64,000 nt of DNA from Pontibacter ramchanderi (GCF_002846395.1 NZ_PJMU01000002.1:186001-250000), one strand, 5' to 3'. Positions 8,662-17,643 are shown, counted from the stretch's first letter. The notes: generated by a model not told the origin, from the sequence alone. Made by a program: numbers and translations.

Positions 8662-9332
8662 TTTGTTTGTTTAAAGCCAACTTCTTCAAAGATGTTCAGG
8701 AAGTCCCTGCCGTCCGGGAACGCCTGCACCGACTCGGGCAGGTAGGTATAGGCAGCACGGTCCTTTGAAACGAATTTACCTACCATCGGTAGTATATTCT
8801 TAAAATAAAATTGATACAGCTGCTTCATCGGGAAGCTCTGCGGTTTGGAGAACTCCAGTACCACGGCTGTGCCGCCCGGCTTAAGTACACGGCGCATTTC
8901 GGATAGGCCCTGCTTCAGGTTCTCGAAGTTGCGCACCCCGAAAGCCACTGTAATGGCGTCAAAGCTATTGTCCTCAAAAGGCAGTTTCTCCGAATCGCCA
9001 TACCTGAGCTCAATCTTATGGCTCAGCCCTTTGCGCTTCAGCTTTTCACGACCCACTGCCAGCATCCCTTCCGAAATGTCAACGCCCGTGATCTTATCGG
9101 GGTTGAGACTTAGGGCCTCGATGGCAAAGTCTGCGGTGCCGGTGGCTATGTCGAGCATTTGCTTTGGCTTTTCGGCTTTGAGCAGGCTTACCGCCTTCTT
9201 GCGCCAAATGATGTCAATACCGGCGCTCAGGAAGTGGTTGAGAAAGTCGTATTTGCCTGCAATGTTGTCGAACATCTGCGCAACCTGCGATTTCTTATCG
9301 TTATTCTGGTCTTTGTAGGGTACTACCGCCAT
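8610..9332 (-). CDS. ubiE: Demethylmenaquinone methyltransferase
   Basis: The 240-residue class I SAM methyltransferase carries the UbiE/MenG signatures: [20 protein letters not shown] near the N-terminus, [12 protein letters not shown] (motif I), the GVDISEGML region and FGVRNFENL. It methylates demethylmenaquinone to menaquinone, the respiratory quinone expected in this phylum. It is the first gene of a minus-strand unit ubiE-porT-SDR. A terminator (9410-9446) separates it from the upstream PorE-like gene. Start MAVVPYKD is the only reasonable one. Highly confident. Confidence 0.95.
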   Translation of the reverse strand: MAVVPYKDQNNDKKSQVAQMFDNIAGKYDFLNHFLSAGIDIIWRKKAVSLLKAEKPKQMLDIATGTADFAIEALSLNPDKITGVDISEGMLAVGREKLKRKGLSHKIELRYGDSEKLPFEDNSFDAITVAFGVRNFENLKQGLSEMRRVLKPGGTAVVLEFSKPQSFPMKQLYQFYFKNILPMVGKFVSKDRAAYTYLPESVQAFPDGRDFLNIFEEVGFKQTKWHSLTFGISSIYTGKK

Positions 9333-9409
9333 GGGTTATGCTTTTGTAATAAAAGAACAAAAATACTCTACCTGTAACTATTATGCACAGTATATGTTCC
9401 ATTATTATA

Positions 9410-9446
9410 AAAAAACAGGCTGAGCGAATGCCCAGCCTGTTTTTAT
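9410..9446 (-). terminator. Terminator after the PorE-like gene
   Basis: AAACAGGCTG pairs with CAGCCTGTTT across a 10-base loop, with T-rich flanks in either direction. It lies just downstream of the 9469 stop on the minus strand. Confidence 0.8.
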
Positions 9447-9468
9447 TTATACAATGTGGTCAGGCGAC

Positions 9469-11481
9469 TTATTTTACAGGTACTTCCTGCTGCGTGTCCT
9501 GACGCTGAATAATCTTAAACTCTGTTCTTCTGTTCAACTGCATGTTAGCAGCGGAGTTGTTCGTAGCAACCGGACGACGCTCGCCGTAGCTTACAGTTAC
9601 CAGTCTGCGTGGAGAGATGCCCTGCTGCACCAGATAGTCGTAGGCAGCATTAGCGCGGTTCTCACCCAGTGTCATGTTGTACTGCTCGCTGGCGCGTGAG
9701 TCGGTGTGGCCTTCGATGCTCACGTTCACGTTCGGGTTGGCTTTCATGTAAGCAGCCACAGCATCCAGCTCACGGATCGACTCAGCACGTAGCTCGTACT
9801 TGTCGGTATCGTAGTAGATGTTTTTGAACTCCATGGTGGCTGCACCCTTGTCTCTAGGCTTACCGTCAGCAGCCAGCACTGGCGCGGTAGTTACGCGGGT
9901 TGGGTCATCACCGAAGTCGATGTAGAAGTTCTGCTCTACAGTGGTCGTGTCGTTGAGAACCATAGGCATCTCGAAAGACTCCGTCGTCAACACCTGACCG
10001 TCTTTTGTGATCTCCACCTGGTAAGTACGGCCAGACAGGATGCGCAGGTCATACAGACCGTCTTCCTGCTTGGTCACGTCACGGTAAGAGATCGGGCGCT
10101 TGTCAGCTTGCTGACCGTTGAAAACCAACTCCAGGCCAGGTATAGCCAGGCTATCGTTTGTTGCAAACACACGACCCATTACACGGGCTGCGCGGATGTA
10201 GTTGATCGTGTAGATATCTTTCTCGCCGTAGCCACCGATGCGGTAAGAAGACAGGTAAGCGTAGCTTCCGTCCGGGCTCAGGCGGTAGTATGTGTCGTCG
10301 TCTGGCGTGTTAACCGGGTAGCCCAGGTTTTCAGGACGGGCGAAACGCTTAGCCACTGAATCGTATCTGGCCACGAAAATGTCGTAACCACCCATCGTGT
10401 TGTGACCGCGTGAGGCAAAGTACAGCGAACCGTCAGCCGCCATGTATGGGCTATCGTCGTCAAACTTGGTGTTGATAGCGGCACCTACGCTGCGAGGCTT
10501 ACCCCACTCACCGTTACGCTGACGCTGCGATACGTAAATATCCAGGTCGCCGTCTTCGGAGTAGTGGCTGGTAGAGAAATACAGGCGCTGGTTGTCTGGG
10601 GTAATAAAGGCATCAGACTCGAAATCGGCTGTGTTAATGTTTGAACCAATGCTCTTGGCATCGCCCCACGAACCGTCGGCCTGACGCTCAGAGTACATGA
10701 TGTCACCGTTGTTCACAGAGCGGTACAACAGCATCTTGGTATCGTTGTCGAACAGCTGGATAGAGGCGTCGTGGCCAGAGCTCTTCAGGTTACCGGCAAT
10801 AGAGCGCGGCTGCTCCCACTCGTCGCCCTGGATGCGGCGTGTCTCGTAGATATCTTCGAAATACTCACCGTCAGCGGCTTTAGAGCTGTTTTGGTTGTTA
10901 CCGGCACTGCGCGAAGTAAATAGCAGGTAATTATCGTCAGACGAAATTACCGGGCTGTGCTCCGAATACTCCGTGTTTACCACGCCACCCAGGTTCTTCA
11001 CGAAAATATCTTTCGGGTTGGCTACTTCCTTCTGGGCGTTGCGGCTATGCTGGATCAGCATGGCTACCTCCTCACGGCGCCAGTCGTCACGCTTGCGCAC
11101 ATTTGGAATATACGCCTGGTAGTGCTTGATAGCGTCATCGAAGCGGTAGTTGATGTGATTGATACGGCCCAGCCAGTATTCGATATCACGGTCTACGTTA
11201 GGCTTTACAGACTGTGCTTTGTTGATGTACTCTGCTGCTTTCTCTTTATCAAAAGTCATGTAGCTGATACCCGCAAAGTAGAGGGCTTCAGCGTTGTTTG
11301 GGTCATTGGCCAGCACCTGCTCGTAGTAAGGCAGGGCAGCGCGGTAGTTTTCACGGTCAAAAAATTTGTTTCCAGTCCGTACCAGCTTTCTGTTGCTCTG
11401 CGCGTCTGCTGTGTAGGCACTCACACAGGTAACCGCCAGCGCTAAGGAAAGCCGTGAAAATAATTTGGCTAAATTATTCAT
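9469..11481 (-). CDS. TPR / beta-propeller / OmpA protein, PorE-like
   Basis: The 670-residue protein begins with a signal peptide (cleavage near ADAQ). TPR repeats follow at about 35-130 (ALPYYEQVLANDPNNAEAL). Next come WD40-like PD40 propeller blades at about 160-430 (repeated DNxRLYFSTSH or PDGSYAYLSS type units). A small beta-sandwich, carboxypeptidase-regulatory-like segment lies at about 430-520. The protein ends in an OmpA peptidoglycan-binding domain (SIEGHTDSRASE). This domain order is that of PorE, a type IX secretion component that tethers the complex to peptidoglycan. Similar architectures also exist outside the secretion system, so the call is likely rather than certain. It contains only one GGTATA motif in 2 kb, fewer than most neighbours. 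Confidence 0.75.
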   Translation of the reverse strand: MNNLAKLFSRLSLALAVTCVSAYTADAQSNRKLVRTGNKFFDRENYRAALPYYEQVLANDPNNAEALYFAGISYMTFDKEKAAEYINKAQSVKPNVDRDIEYWLGRINHINYRFDDAIKHYQAYIPNVRKRDDWRREEVAMLIQHSRNAQKEVANPKDIFVKNLGGVVNTEYSEHSPVISSDDNYLLFTSRSAGNNQNSSKAADGEYFEDIYETRRIQGDEWEQPRSIAGNLKSSGHDASIQLFDNDTKMLLYRSVNNGDIMYSERQADGSWGDAKSIGSNINTADFESDAFITPDNQRLYFSTSHYSEDGDLDIYVSQRQRNGEWGKPRSVGAAINTKFDDDSPYMAADGSLYFASRGHNTMGGYDIFVARYDSVAKRFARPENLGYPVNTPDDDTYYRLSPDGSYAYLSSYRIGGYGEKDIYTINYIRAARVMGRVFATNDSLAIPGLELVFNGQQADKRPISYRDVTKQEDGLYDLRILSGRTYQVEITKDGQVLTTESFEMPMVLNDTTTVEQNFYIDFGDDPTRVTTAPVLAADGKPRDKGAATMEFKNIYYDTDKYELRAESIRELDAVAAYMKANPNVNVSIEGHTDSRASEQYNMTLGENRANAAYDYLVQQGISPRRLVTVSYGERRPVATNNSAANMQLNRRTEFKIIQRQDTQQEVPVK

Positions 11482-11973
11482 GCTGTAAAGGGTTTGTTAT
11501 ACTTATTGTTTGTATGGAAATATGTGTTAATTCTTTTTGAAGAGTTCTATCCGCCTATCGACAAGGTATACTGTCACCCGACGTCTCACTCCTGCTGTTA
11601 TGCACTAGTCCTTCCCTACTTCCAACAACATCCCCCTTACGTTTACAAGGCAGCAATAGATACACAAATACCTATTTTTATATACTACTGTTGCAACCCA
11701 ACTTCAGCTCAGAAAGCAAATATATTAAAATATACATATAAACTATATAGGATTATGGATTATTTAGTAAAACATTTTTGATATTTCAAAATAGAATCAC
11801 CTTCAGCCCAACTTGCCCTCCCTGTAGTTTAATCAAACCATGTTTGCTAAAATAATAGTAATTTTGACAAATCGGCTGCAAGCTCCTGTCTTAGGGCGCA
11901 GCACATACCGTAAATATTAAAATACCACACCAACACAGGCTGCCGGCCTGGTGGTTTAAGCTAGCGACAGCAC
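11482..11973. other. 492-base AT-rich divergent spacer
   Basis: The spacer lies between the divergent PorE-like and engB genes. No coding potential is convincing. It is strongly AT-rich (runs such as ATATATTAAAATATACATATA) and must hold promoters for both sides. The clearest is a TAATTTTG box at 11859-11866. Confidence 0.5.
11859..11866 (+). promoter_or_regulatory. Candidate -7 box upstream of engB
   Basis: TAATTTTG matches TAnnTTTG. A TTTG lies only 12 bases upstream, too close for a normal -33 element, so only the -7 part is supported. It is about 108 bases upstream of the ATG. Confidence 0.35.
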
Positions 11974-12576
11974 ATGGTGATCAAAGAAGCAAAATTCTTA
12001 GTAAGTAACACCCGGGTAGACCTGTGCCCGGAACCGAACAAACCAGAGTATGCCTTCATCGGCCGCTCCAACGTGGGCAAGTCCTCGCTCATCAACATGC
12101 TTACCGAGCAGAAAGGCCTGGCCAAGACCTCACAGTCTCCGGGCAAGACACAGCTTATCAACCATTTCCTGATAAACGACCAATGGTATCTGGTTGACTT
12201 GCCGGGCTACGGCTACGCAAAGGTGAGCAAGGAGTCGCGGGAGCAGTGGCGCAAGATGATTAACTACTACATGCAGAAACGTGAGAACCTGACCTGTGTG
12301 TTTGTCCTCATCGACTCACGGCACGAGCCCATGAAGGTGGATCTCGACTTTATACACTATCTGGGCAATCTGGGCGTTCCATTTGTGATCGTGTTCACCA
12401 AAACCGACAAGCAGTCGGCCGCCAAGACCGACTCAACCATAGCCGCCTACTCCCGTAAGATGCAGGAAACCTGGGACGAACTACCCCGCATGTTCAAAAC
12501 CTCCGCTGTAGACAGAGCCGGGCGCGACGAGATCCTCCGATTTATAGACGAGGTAAACGCACAGGCGCAGTACTAA
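11974..12576 (+). CDS. engB: Ribosome biogenesis GTP-binding protein EngB/YsxC
   Basis: The 200-residue TRAFAC GTPase shows G1 GRSNVGKSS (from residue 30), G2 region SPGKTQ, G3 DLPGYG and G4 TKTDK, all typical of EngB (YihA/YsxC). The family is essential in many bacteria and acts in late 50S subunit assembly. Length matches the family (about 200). ATG at 11974 gives the expected N-terminal [13 protein letters not shown]. It is followed after 74 bases by a small TonB-C gene in the same direction. Confidence 0.95.
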   Translation: MVIKEAKFLVSNTRVDLCPEPNKPEYAFIGRSNVGKSSLINMLTEQKGLAKTSQSPGKTQLINHFLINDQWYLVDLPGYGYAKVSKESREQWRKMINYYMQKRENLTCVFVLIDSRHEPMKVDLDFIHYLGNLGVPFVIVFTKTDKQSAAKTDSTIAAYSRKMQETWDELPRMFKTSAVDRAGRDEILRFIDEVNAQAQY

Positions 12577-12650
12577 CAGGCACAGGGTTTGCGGTTTAGG
12601 TGGTAGAGGTACCAGGTGTGCACCAACATAAACTTAAATTGTTTACCCTT

Positions 12651-13049
12651 ATGAAAAGTAAAATCTCGTTTTTGTTTCTTTTATTTGCCTTTGTGAGCTT
12701 TGTCGCCACTGCTCAGTCAGCTGATACGGCTAAGGAGAAAGAGGTATGGATGCCGTCGAAGTCTATTGCGGTAGCGGAGTACTACAAAGGTGGCCAGGAG
12801 GCCATGTACCAGTTTATCGACAAACAGATTAAGTATCCGGCGCTGGCTCGCCGCAACCGGGTACAGGGCGAGTGCATCGTCAGCTTCACGCTGAACGAGG
12901 ACGGCTCTACCTCGGGCTTCAAAGTACTCAAAAACGCAGGGGCGGGTACCGGAGAGGAGGCCTTGCGAATTGCCAAGTTACTGAAATTCAAAGCACCCGG
13001 GCCTGGCTTCGGCATGGTGGCCAGCGTGCCAATAATGTTCAAACTATAA
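12651..13049 (+). CDS. Secreted TonB C-terminal domain protein
   Basis: The 132-residue protein has a signal peptide or signal anchor (MKSKISFLFLLFAFVSFVATAQ), then a TonB C-terminal fold. The family pattern PALARRNRVQGECIVSFTL is followed by Gly-Ser-x-x-G-F-x-V and EALRIAKLL. In-frame GTG codons upstream would add residues before the signal, so the ATG at 12651 is preferred. Canonical TonB has a long Pro-rich spacer between its membrane helix and this domain. Here the spacer is only about 35 residues, so the protein is unlikely to span the periplasm. It may be a periplasmic TonB-like protein of unknown role. Confidence 0.75.
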   Translation: MKSKISFLFLLFAFVSFVATAQSADTAKEKEVWMPSKSIAVAEYYKGGQEAMYQFIDKQIKYPALARRNRVQGECIVSFTLNEDGSTSGFKVLKNAGAGTGEEALRIAKLLKFKAPGPGFGMVASVPIMFKL

Positions 13050-13071
13050 CCAACAGTTTTTATACCTGATT

Positions 13072-13551
13072 ATGCCTATTGATTTAAGACAAGTTTCAGC
13101 CATTGCCGGCATGAGCGGACTTTACCGCATTGTAAAGCCTACACGCAATGGCGTGATCGTAGAGAGCCTTTCGGACAAACCTACCCGTATGGTAGCCCAG
13201 GCGCGCCACCGCATGTCGCTGCTGGACGAGATCTCGATCTACACCACCGACGAGGAAGCAACCGTGCCACTGGCCGACGTAATGGACCGCATTCACCAAA
13301 AATACAACGGTGAGCTGCCTTTCGGCGAGAAGCCTTCTGATGAAGAGCTCAAAAGCTTTATGGCGGATGTGCTGCCTGACTACGACGAGGACCGCGTGTA
13401 TGTATCGGACATGCGCAAACTGGCCAGCTGGTACAGCATCGTGAACAAGCACGTTGGCTTCACAGCAGGCGAAGAGGCTGCCCCGGAAGAGAAAGTGGAA
13501 GAAGGCTCCGAAGAAAAGGCCGAATCAAAGGCAAAGAAAGCCAAGAAATAA
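13072..13551 (+). CDS. DUF5606 domain protein
   Basis: The 159-residue cytoplasmic protein starts MPIDLRQVSAIAG-SGLYRIVKP, the signature of the Bacteroidota-specific DUF5606 family. A highly charged Glu/Lys tail follows (about 135-159). The molecular role is unknown. It lies 22 bases after the TonB-C gene and is followed by a strong terminator, so engB, the TonB-C gene and this gene could be read together. Confidence 0.85.
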   Translation: MPIDLRQVSAIAGMSGLYRIVKPTRNGVIVESLSDKPTRMVAQARHRMSLLDEISIYTTDEEATVPLADVMDRIHQKYNGELPFGEKPSDEELKSFMADVLPDYDEDRVYVSDMRKLASWYSIVNKHVGFTAGEEAAPEEKVEEGSEEKAESKAKKAKK

Positions 13552-13566
13552 GAAACTGCCCTATAG

Positions 13567-13597
13567 AAAAGCCCTCCGGACAGGAGGGCTTTTTTTA
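13567..13597 (+). terminator. Terminator after DUF5606
   Basis: AAAGCCCTCC pairs with GGAGGGCTTT across a GGACA-type loop and is followed by T7. Confidence 0.9.
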
Positions 13598-13621
13598 TCG
13601 CTATACCTTACGCTTATACCT

Positions 13622-13930
13622 ATGACTTACTCCCCTGCCCTTCTGTCCAGCGTTGCGCGGCAGCTCCAGCGGGTTTTTGAGGCCGACCATCAGCTACCCT
13701 CTGATCAGGAGGAACTGATAAGGCAGGTGGCACGCATGGTCCTATACCTGCTACGGCACAACATGAATCAGTTCCTGCATATCCTCTACCGCATCGATGT
13801 GGAGGAGCACAAAGTAAAACGGGCCATGCTTGCGGCCTCCGAAGAAGAGGTGGCCGACAACATAGCCCGTTTGATTGTGGAGCGGGAACTGCTTAAAGCG
13901 CAGATCCGCTTCCGGTATAGTCAGAATTAG
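13622..13930 (+). CDS. Small helical protein of unknown function
   Basis: The product has 102 residues, predicted all-helical and amphipathic ([20 protein letters not shown] at the start, [15 protein letters not shown] near the end). No family is recognised. The open frame extends further upstream, but that part overlaps the DUF5606 gene and its terminator in another frame, so the ATG at 13622 is chosen. It ends by overlapping the fbp stop codon by 4 bases in convergent orientation. Codon usage and helical heptad-like spacing support a real gene. Confidence 0.6.
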   Translation: MTYSPALLSSVARQLQRVFEADHQLPSDQEELIRQVARMVLYLLRHNMNQFLHILYRIDVEEHKVKRAMLAASEEEVADNIARLIVERELLKAQIRFRYSQN

Positions 13931-14952
13931 TTGGCTGCAACCGCCGCCGCTTCTTTCACTTCAGCTTTCATAAACTCCTCTACCTTGTCCACCATTTCGG
14001 CGGAACCGATGATGAGCGGGGAGCGCTGGTGCAGTTCAGTAGGCTCCATTTCCATGATGCGGCCTTTTCCGTTAGAGGCCTTACCACCAGCCTGCTCCGC
14101 AATAAAGGCCAGCGCGTTGCACTCATACAGCAGGCGCAGCTTGCCATTTGGCGCTTTGGCCGTAGCCGGGTAGATGTATACCCCGCCTTTGATCAGGTTA
14201 CGGTGGAAATCAGATACCAGCGAACCGATGTAGCGGCCTGAGTAGCCATTCTCTTTGCAATAGCTCAGATAATCTTTGATACCCTGCGGGAAGCTGTTGT
14301 AGCCACCTTCGTTGCAAGAGTAGATCGTGCCTGTTTTTGGGGTACACATGTTTGGGTGAGAAAGGAAAAACTCGCCCAGCGATGGTTCATACGTAAAGCC
14401 GTTCACACCGTGGCCCGTGGTATACACAAGCATGGTCGAAGAGCCGTACACCACATAGCCGGCTGCGATCTGGTGCGTGCCGTTCTGCATGCAGTCCTCC
14501 AGCGTACCTTCAGTGCCTGCCTCAGACACGCGGCGGTAAATCGAGAAAATAGTGCCGATCGATACGTTCACATCAATGTTGGAAGAACCGTCGAGGGGGT
14601 CGATGGCCACAATGTATTTGCCTTTCAGGTTGCCTGTCTGGATAATCTCGTCTTCTTCCTCTGAGATGATGGCACACACCTCGCCTCCGTTACGAAGGGC
14701 GCGTATGAAGCGGATGTTGGCGATCACGTCGAGTTTCTGTTGTTCTTCTCCCTGCACGTTCTGCTGACCGTAGGCTCCGGTCACATCAATCAGGCCGGCA
14801 CGGTTGATTTCGCGGTTCACGATCTTGGCTGCCAGGGCGATATCACGCAGCAACTGCGATAGTTCTCCGGTTGCAAAGGGGAAGTCCTCCTGCTTTCTCA
14901 TGATAAACCTGTCAAGCGTAGTACCGACAGGAAGCGCTAGTTTGTCATTCAT
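13927..14952 (-). CDS. fbp: Fructose-1,6-bisphosphatase class I
   Basis: The 341-residue enzyme contains the metal and substrate site [10 protein letters not shown], the upstream acidic EEEDE motif, and the family segments [14 protein letters not shown] and GGVYIYPAT. It hydrolyses fructose 1,6-bisphosphate in gluconeogenesis. Length equals the family norm. It is divergent from the aspartate kinase gene across a 92-base promoter region and convergent with the small helical protein. Confidence 0.97.
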   Translation of the reverse strand: MNDKLALPVGTTLDRFIMRKQEDFPFATGELSQLLRDIALAAKIVNREINRAGLIDVTGAYGQQNVQGEEQQKLDVIANIRFIRALRNGGEVCAIISEEEDEIIQTGNLKGKYIVAIDPLDGSSNIDVNVSIGTIFSIYRRVSEAGTEGTLEDCMQNGTHQIAAGYVVYGSSTMLVYTTGHGVNGFTYEPSLGEFFLSHPNMCTPKTGTIYSCNEGGYNSFPQGIKDYLSYCKENGYSGRYIGSLVSDFHRNLIKGGVYIYPATAKAPNGKLRLLYECNALAFIAEQAGGKASNGKGRIMEMEPTELHQRSPLIIGSAEMVDKVEEFMKAEVKEAAAVAAN

Positions 14953-14992
14953 TATGGTGAAATTTAAATATATAGCTACAAAAATATGACAT

Positions 14993-15024
14993 TTTGAAAC
15001 ATAACCGAAGGATACTTACATTTA
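14993..15024 (+). promoter_or_regulatory. Possible promoter of the aspartate kinase gene
   Basis: TTTG (14993-14996) and TACATTTA (15017-15024; one mismatch to TAnnTTTG) are separated by 20 bases. The -7 box ends 20 bases before the ATG at 15045. Confidence 0.35.
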
Positions 15025-15044
15025 CGCAGCAATAGCCTTAATTG

Positions 15045-16310
15045 ATGAAAGTATTTAAGTTTGGCGGCGCCTCCGTGAAGGACGCCAGCGCACTGCAGAA
15101 TCTGTCGCAAATCGTTTCCGCGCAAGGCGGCAATAAAGAATTGCTCCTGGTGGTATCGGCCATGGGCAAAACGACCAATGCCCTCGAACAGGTATACGAC
15201 CTGGCTACCGCCGGGCAAGATTTCAGCGAAGCCCTGCAGCAGAGCCGCCAGTATCATTTAGCTATTGTTCATGAGCTTTTCCCGAACCGGGAACACCCTG
15301 TATACGAACGCCTCGAACATCTGTTCGCCCAATTACAGCAAGTGTTACAAACCTCTAAAAGTCAGTTAATTACTAATCACGATAGAGGCTACGACCAGGT
15401 CGTAAGCTTTGGCGAGCTGCTGTCTTCTGTTATTGTGCACTATTTTCTGCAGGAGCAAGGTATAGCCAATGCATGGGTCGATAGCCGCAAGTACATCCAA
15501 ACCGATACTACCTGGCGCGAGGCCCGCGTAGACTGGGCCTGGACCGAGCGGGTGATTAAACGCGACCTGCCTGCCTTACTGGAAAACCAGCTAATTGTAA
15601 CGCAAGGCTTCCTGGGCGGCACCAACAATGGCCTCACCACCACGCTGGGCCGCGAGGGCTCCGACTTCAGTGCGGCCATCTTCGCCTACTGCCTCGATGC
15701 CAAGGGGCTTTATATCTGGAAAGACGTAGCCGGCCTGCTCAACGCAGACCCGAAGCGCTTTGCCCACACCGTGCGCTACCGCGAGTTGGATTACCAGGAA
15801 ACGGTAGAGATGGCCTACTACGGCGCCTCCGTGATTCACCCGAAGACGATCAAGCCACTAGCCAATAAATCGATTCCGCTTTATGTAAAGTCGTTTCTGG
15901 ACCCAACCGCCGAGGGCACCAAGATCTGCGACTGCCGCTTCGAGAAACTGAGTCCGGCCTATATCGTGAAGGATAACCAGTGCCTGGTGTCGTTCAGCGC
16001 CAAGGACTTTACTTTCATCAGCGAGAAGAACCTGGGCACCATCTTCAATGCCTTGTCGGAGCTGCGGCTCAAGATCAACCTGATGCAGAATTCGGCCATC
16101 TCCTTTTCGATCTGTACTGACTATAATGAAGAACGCCTTCAGAAGCTGCTTGATACTTTGAAGGATCAGTTTACGATCCACTACAACACCGCTTTGCAGC
16201 TTTTCACGATCAAGAACTACGACAACGAAAGTATACAGGAGATTACCAAAGGCAAAGAATTATTGCTGGAGCAGCGGACCAGAACGACCTTTCAGGTAGT
16301 GTGCCGTTGA
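15045..16310 (+). CDS. lysC: Aspartate kinase, monofunctional
   Basis: The 421-residue kinase begins MKVFKFGGASV, the nucleotide-binding signature of aspartokinases. The GREGSDFSA substrate motif and the VIHPKTIKPL motif follow. The C-terminal part (about 300-421) forms the tandem ACT regulatory domains. It phosphorylates aspartate at the head of the Lys/Thr/Met pathway. An in-frame TTG just upstream would add one Met; the ATG at 15045 fits the conserved N-terminus. No homoserine dehydrogenase is fused. It appears monocistronic. Confidence 0.93.
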   Translation: MKVFKFGGASVKDASALQNLSQIVSAQGGNKELLLVVSAMGKTTNALEQVYDLATAGQDFSEALQQSRQYHLAIVHELFPNREHPVYERLEHLFAQLQQVLQTSKSQLITNHDRGYDQVVSFGELLSSVIVHYFLQEQGIANAWVDSRKYIQTDTTWREARVDWAWTERVIKRDLPALLENQLIVTQGFLGGTNNGLTTTLGREGSDFSAAIFAYCLDAKGLYIWKDVAGLLNADPKRFAHTVRYRELDYQETVEMAYYGASVIHPKTIKPLANKSIPLYVKSFLDPTAEGTKICDCRFEKLSPAYIVKDNQCLVSFSAKDFTFISEKNLGTIFNALSELRLKINLMQNSAISFSICTDYNEERLQKLLDTLKDQFTIHYNTALQLFTIKNYDNESIQEITKGKELLLEQRTRTTFQVVCR

Positions 16311-16379
16311 CCTTCCTCCTGCCTTTTTCCCAATTCCTGCAAAAGCCGTAACTTAGTCCGAAACTAATTCGACTAAACT

Positions 16380-17153
16380 ATGGAATTTATACTCGTTACC
16401 CCACAGGCCCGTCCGCACGTGGCCCTGATCCAACTTAACCGCCCGAAAGAACTCAACGCCCTGAACCTGCAGCTGATGGGCGAACTGCGCGACGCCCTGA
16501 AAGAGCTAGACGAGAATGACGAGGTGCGGGCCATCATCATCACGGGCAACGAACGTGCCTTTGCCGCGGGTGCCGACATCAAGCAAATGGCTGGCAAAAC
16601 AGCCATCGACATGCTTAACATCGACCAGTTTTCCACTTGGGACCAGATCCGAAAGACCAAGAAGCCAATCATAGCAGCCGTATCAGGTTTTGCACTGGGC
16701 GGCGGCTGCGAACTGGCCATGACCTGCGACATGATCGTGGCTTCGGAGACAGCACAGTTCGGTCAGCCGGAAATTAAGATTGGGGTGATGCCGGGTGCGG
16801 GTGGTACGCAGCGCCTCACCAAAGCCATTGGCAAAGCCAAAGCTATGGAAATGGTGCTGACCGGCAAATTCATGAGCGCCGACGAAGCTGAGAAACATGG
16901 CTTAATCAACCGTGTGGTGCCGGTGGAGCTATACCTGGAAGAAGCCTTTAAACTGGCCGGCGATGTGGCTCAAATGTCGCCAGTAGCTGCCAAGTTGGCT
17001 AAAGAATCTGTGAACCGCTCTTTTGAGACCAACCTGGATGAGGGTCTGCACTTCGAGCGCAAAAACTTCTACCTCTGCTTCGCCTCCGAAGATCAAACAG
17101 AAGGTATGAACGCCTTTGTAGAGAAGCGTAAGCCGGAGTTTAAAGGGCGGTAG
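16380..17153 (+). CDS. Enoyl-CoA hydratase/isomerase
   Basis: The 257-residue crotonase-fold enzyme has the oxyanion-hole motif AGADIKQM and both catalytic glutamates (E111 in GGGCE and E131 in GQPEI). This is the pattern of genuine short-chain enoyl-CoA hydratases. It hydrates trans-2-enoyl-CoA in fatty acid or amino acid degradation. A TAACTTAG box at 16349 is a possible -7 element. Immediately after the stop the DNA becomes a purine-rich AGTTTAGG-type repeat. Confidence 0.93.
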   Translation: MEFILVTPQARPHVALIQLNRPKELNALNLQLMGELRDALKELDENDEVRAIIITGNERAFAAGADIKQMAGKTAIDMLNIDQFSTWDQIRKTKKPIIAAVSGFALGGGCELAMTCDMIVASETAQFGQPEIKIGVMPGAGGTQRLTKAIGKAKAMEMVLTGKFMSADEAEKHGLINRVVPVELYLEEAFKLAGDVAQMSPVAAKLAKESVNRSFETNLDEGLHFERKNFYLCFASEDQTEGMNAFVEKRKPEFKGR

Positions 17154-17190
17154 AGTTAAGTTTAGGAGTTTAGGAGTTTGAAAGTTTAGG
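17154..17190 (+). repeat. AGTTTAGG-type purine tract starting at a stop codon
   Basis: Directly after the TAG of the enoyl-CoA hydratase gene the sequence runs GAGTTAAGTTTAGGAGTTT and continues as further AGTTTAGG-like units. Similar tracts begin at the stops of four other genes in the window. Confidence 0.7.
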
Positions 17191-17203
17191 ATCGAAACTC
17201 CAC

Positions 17204-17314
17204 TTGTCATTTCGAACGCAGTAAGAAATCTGATAAAGCATCGACACACTTCAGATTTCTCTGAGCTACGCTTGCCCCCTTCGACTCACGTTTCGGGCGT
17301 GTTCGAAATGACAA
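17204..17314. repeat. 111-bp REP/MITE-like element with 14-bp terminal inverted repeats
   Basis: The ends TTGTCATTTCGAAC and GTTCGAAATGACAA are perfect inverted repeats. Inside lies a second imperfect pair (AGAAATCTGA and TCAGATTTCT). Such GTCATTTCGA...AGAAATCTG elements are frequent intergenic repeats in Bacteroidota genomes. No coding capacity is present. Confidence 0.75.
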
Positions 17315-17470
17315 TTTCATTGCTCTCACTCTCATCCTGGAAGCATGCGTGATTTGGTGAGGTGCCAGTGGTACGAACACCAGCAGCCAGTCTCAGATCC
17401 TGAACGCTTTCGGAAAGTTCGCCCTATAGCTCACACTCGCGAGACGCGAGCGAGGAACAGGTATAGCCTG

Positions 17471-17507
17471 TGCACGATTCGGACAGGTCGCGACCTGTCC
17501 CTACCAT
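17471..17507 (+). repeat. TGCACGATTCGG palindromic intergenic repeat, copy 1
   Basis: TGCACGATTCGG is followed by the perfect 16-base palindrome ACAGGTCGCGACCTGT and then CCCTACCAT. Nearly identical copies lie at 37513-37549 and, inverted, at 26259-26295. Confidence 0.75.
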
Positions 17508-17514
17508 CATACCT

Positions 17515-17550
17515 CCCAAACTCTTTAACTCCTCAACTCTCTAACTTCCT
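17515..17550 (-). repeat. AACTCTTTAACTCC pyrimidine tract (complement of the AGTT repeat)
   Basis: A run of AACTCTTTAACTCCTCAACT and related units is the reverse complement type of the tract at 17154. As at 37513-37620, it sits just to the right of a TGCACGATTCGG repeat. Confidence 0.6.
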
Positions 17551-17619
17551 CCACCCCCAAAGTTCCCCCATTCACGCACAACTTTTATTGCTTCACTTTT
17601 TATTCTTAGCAAGAAGCTT

Positions 17620-17627
17620 TACCTTTG
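17620..17627 (+). promoter_or_regulatory. -7 box of the Fur/PerR regulator gene
   Basis: TACCTTTG matches TAnnTTTG exactly. The start of transcription would fall near 17634, just ahead of the palindromic operator and 30-odd bases before the ATG. Confidence 0.55.
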
Positions 17628-17643
17628 CGGAACTATTCCTAGT

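Noticed and set aside
11494-11781. 95-codon + strand frame in the AT-rich spacer before engB
   Set aside because: Low-complexity, Tyr/Cys-rich translation without domain features; position suggests promoter DNA.
17211-17310. Attachment site or insertion sequence end in the 17.2-kb spacer
   Set aside because: The terminal inverted repeats bound only 111 bases without coding capacity, fitting a REP/MITE-like element better than an insertion sequence.
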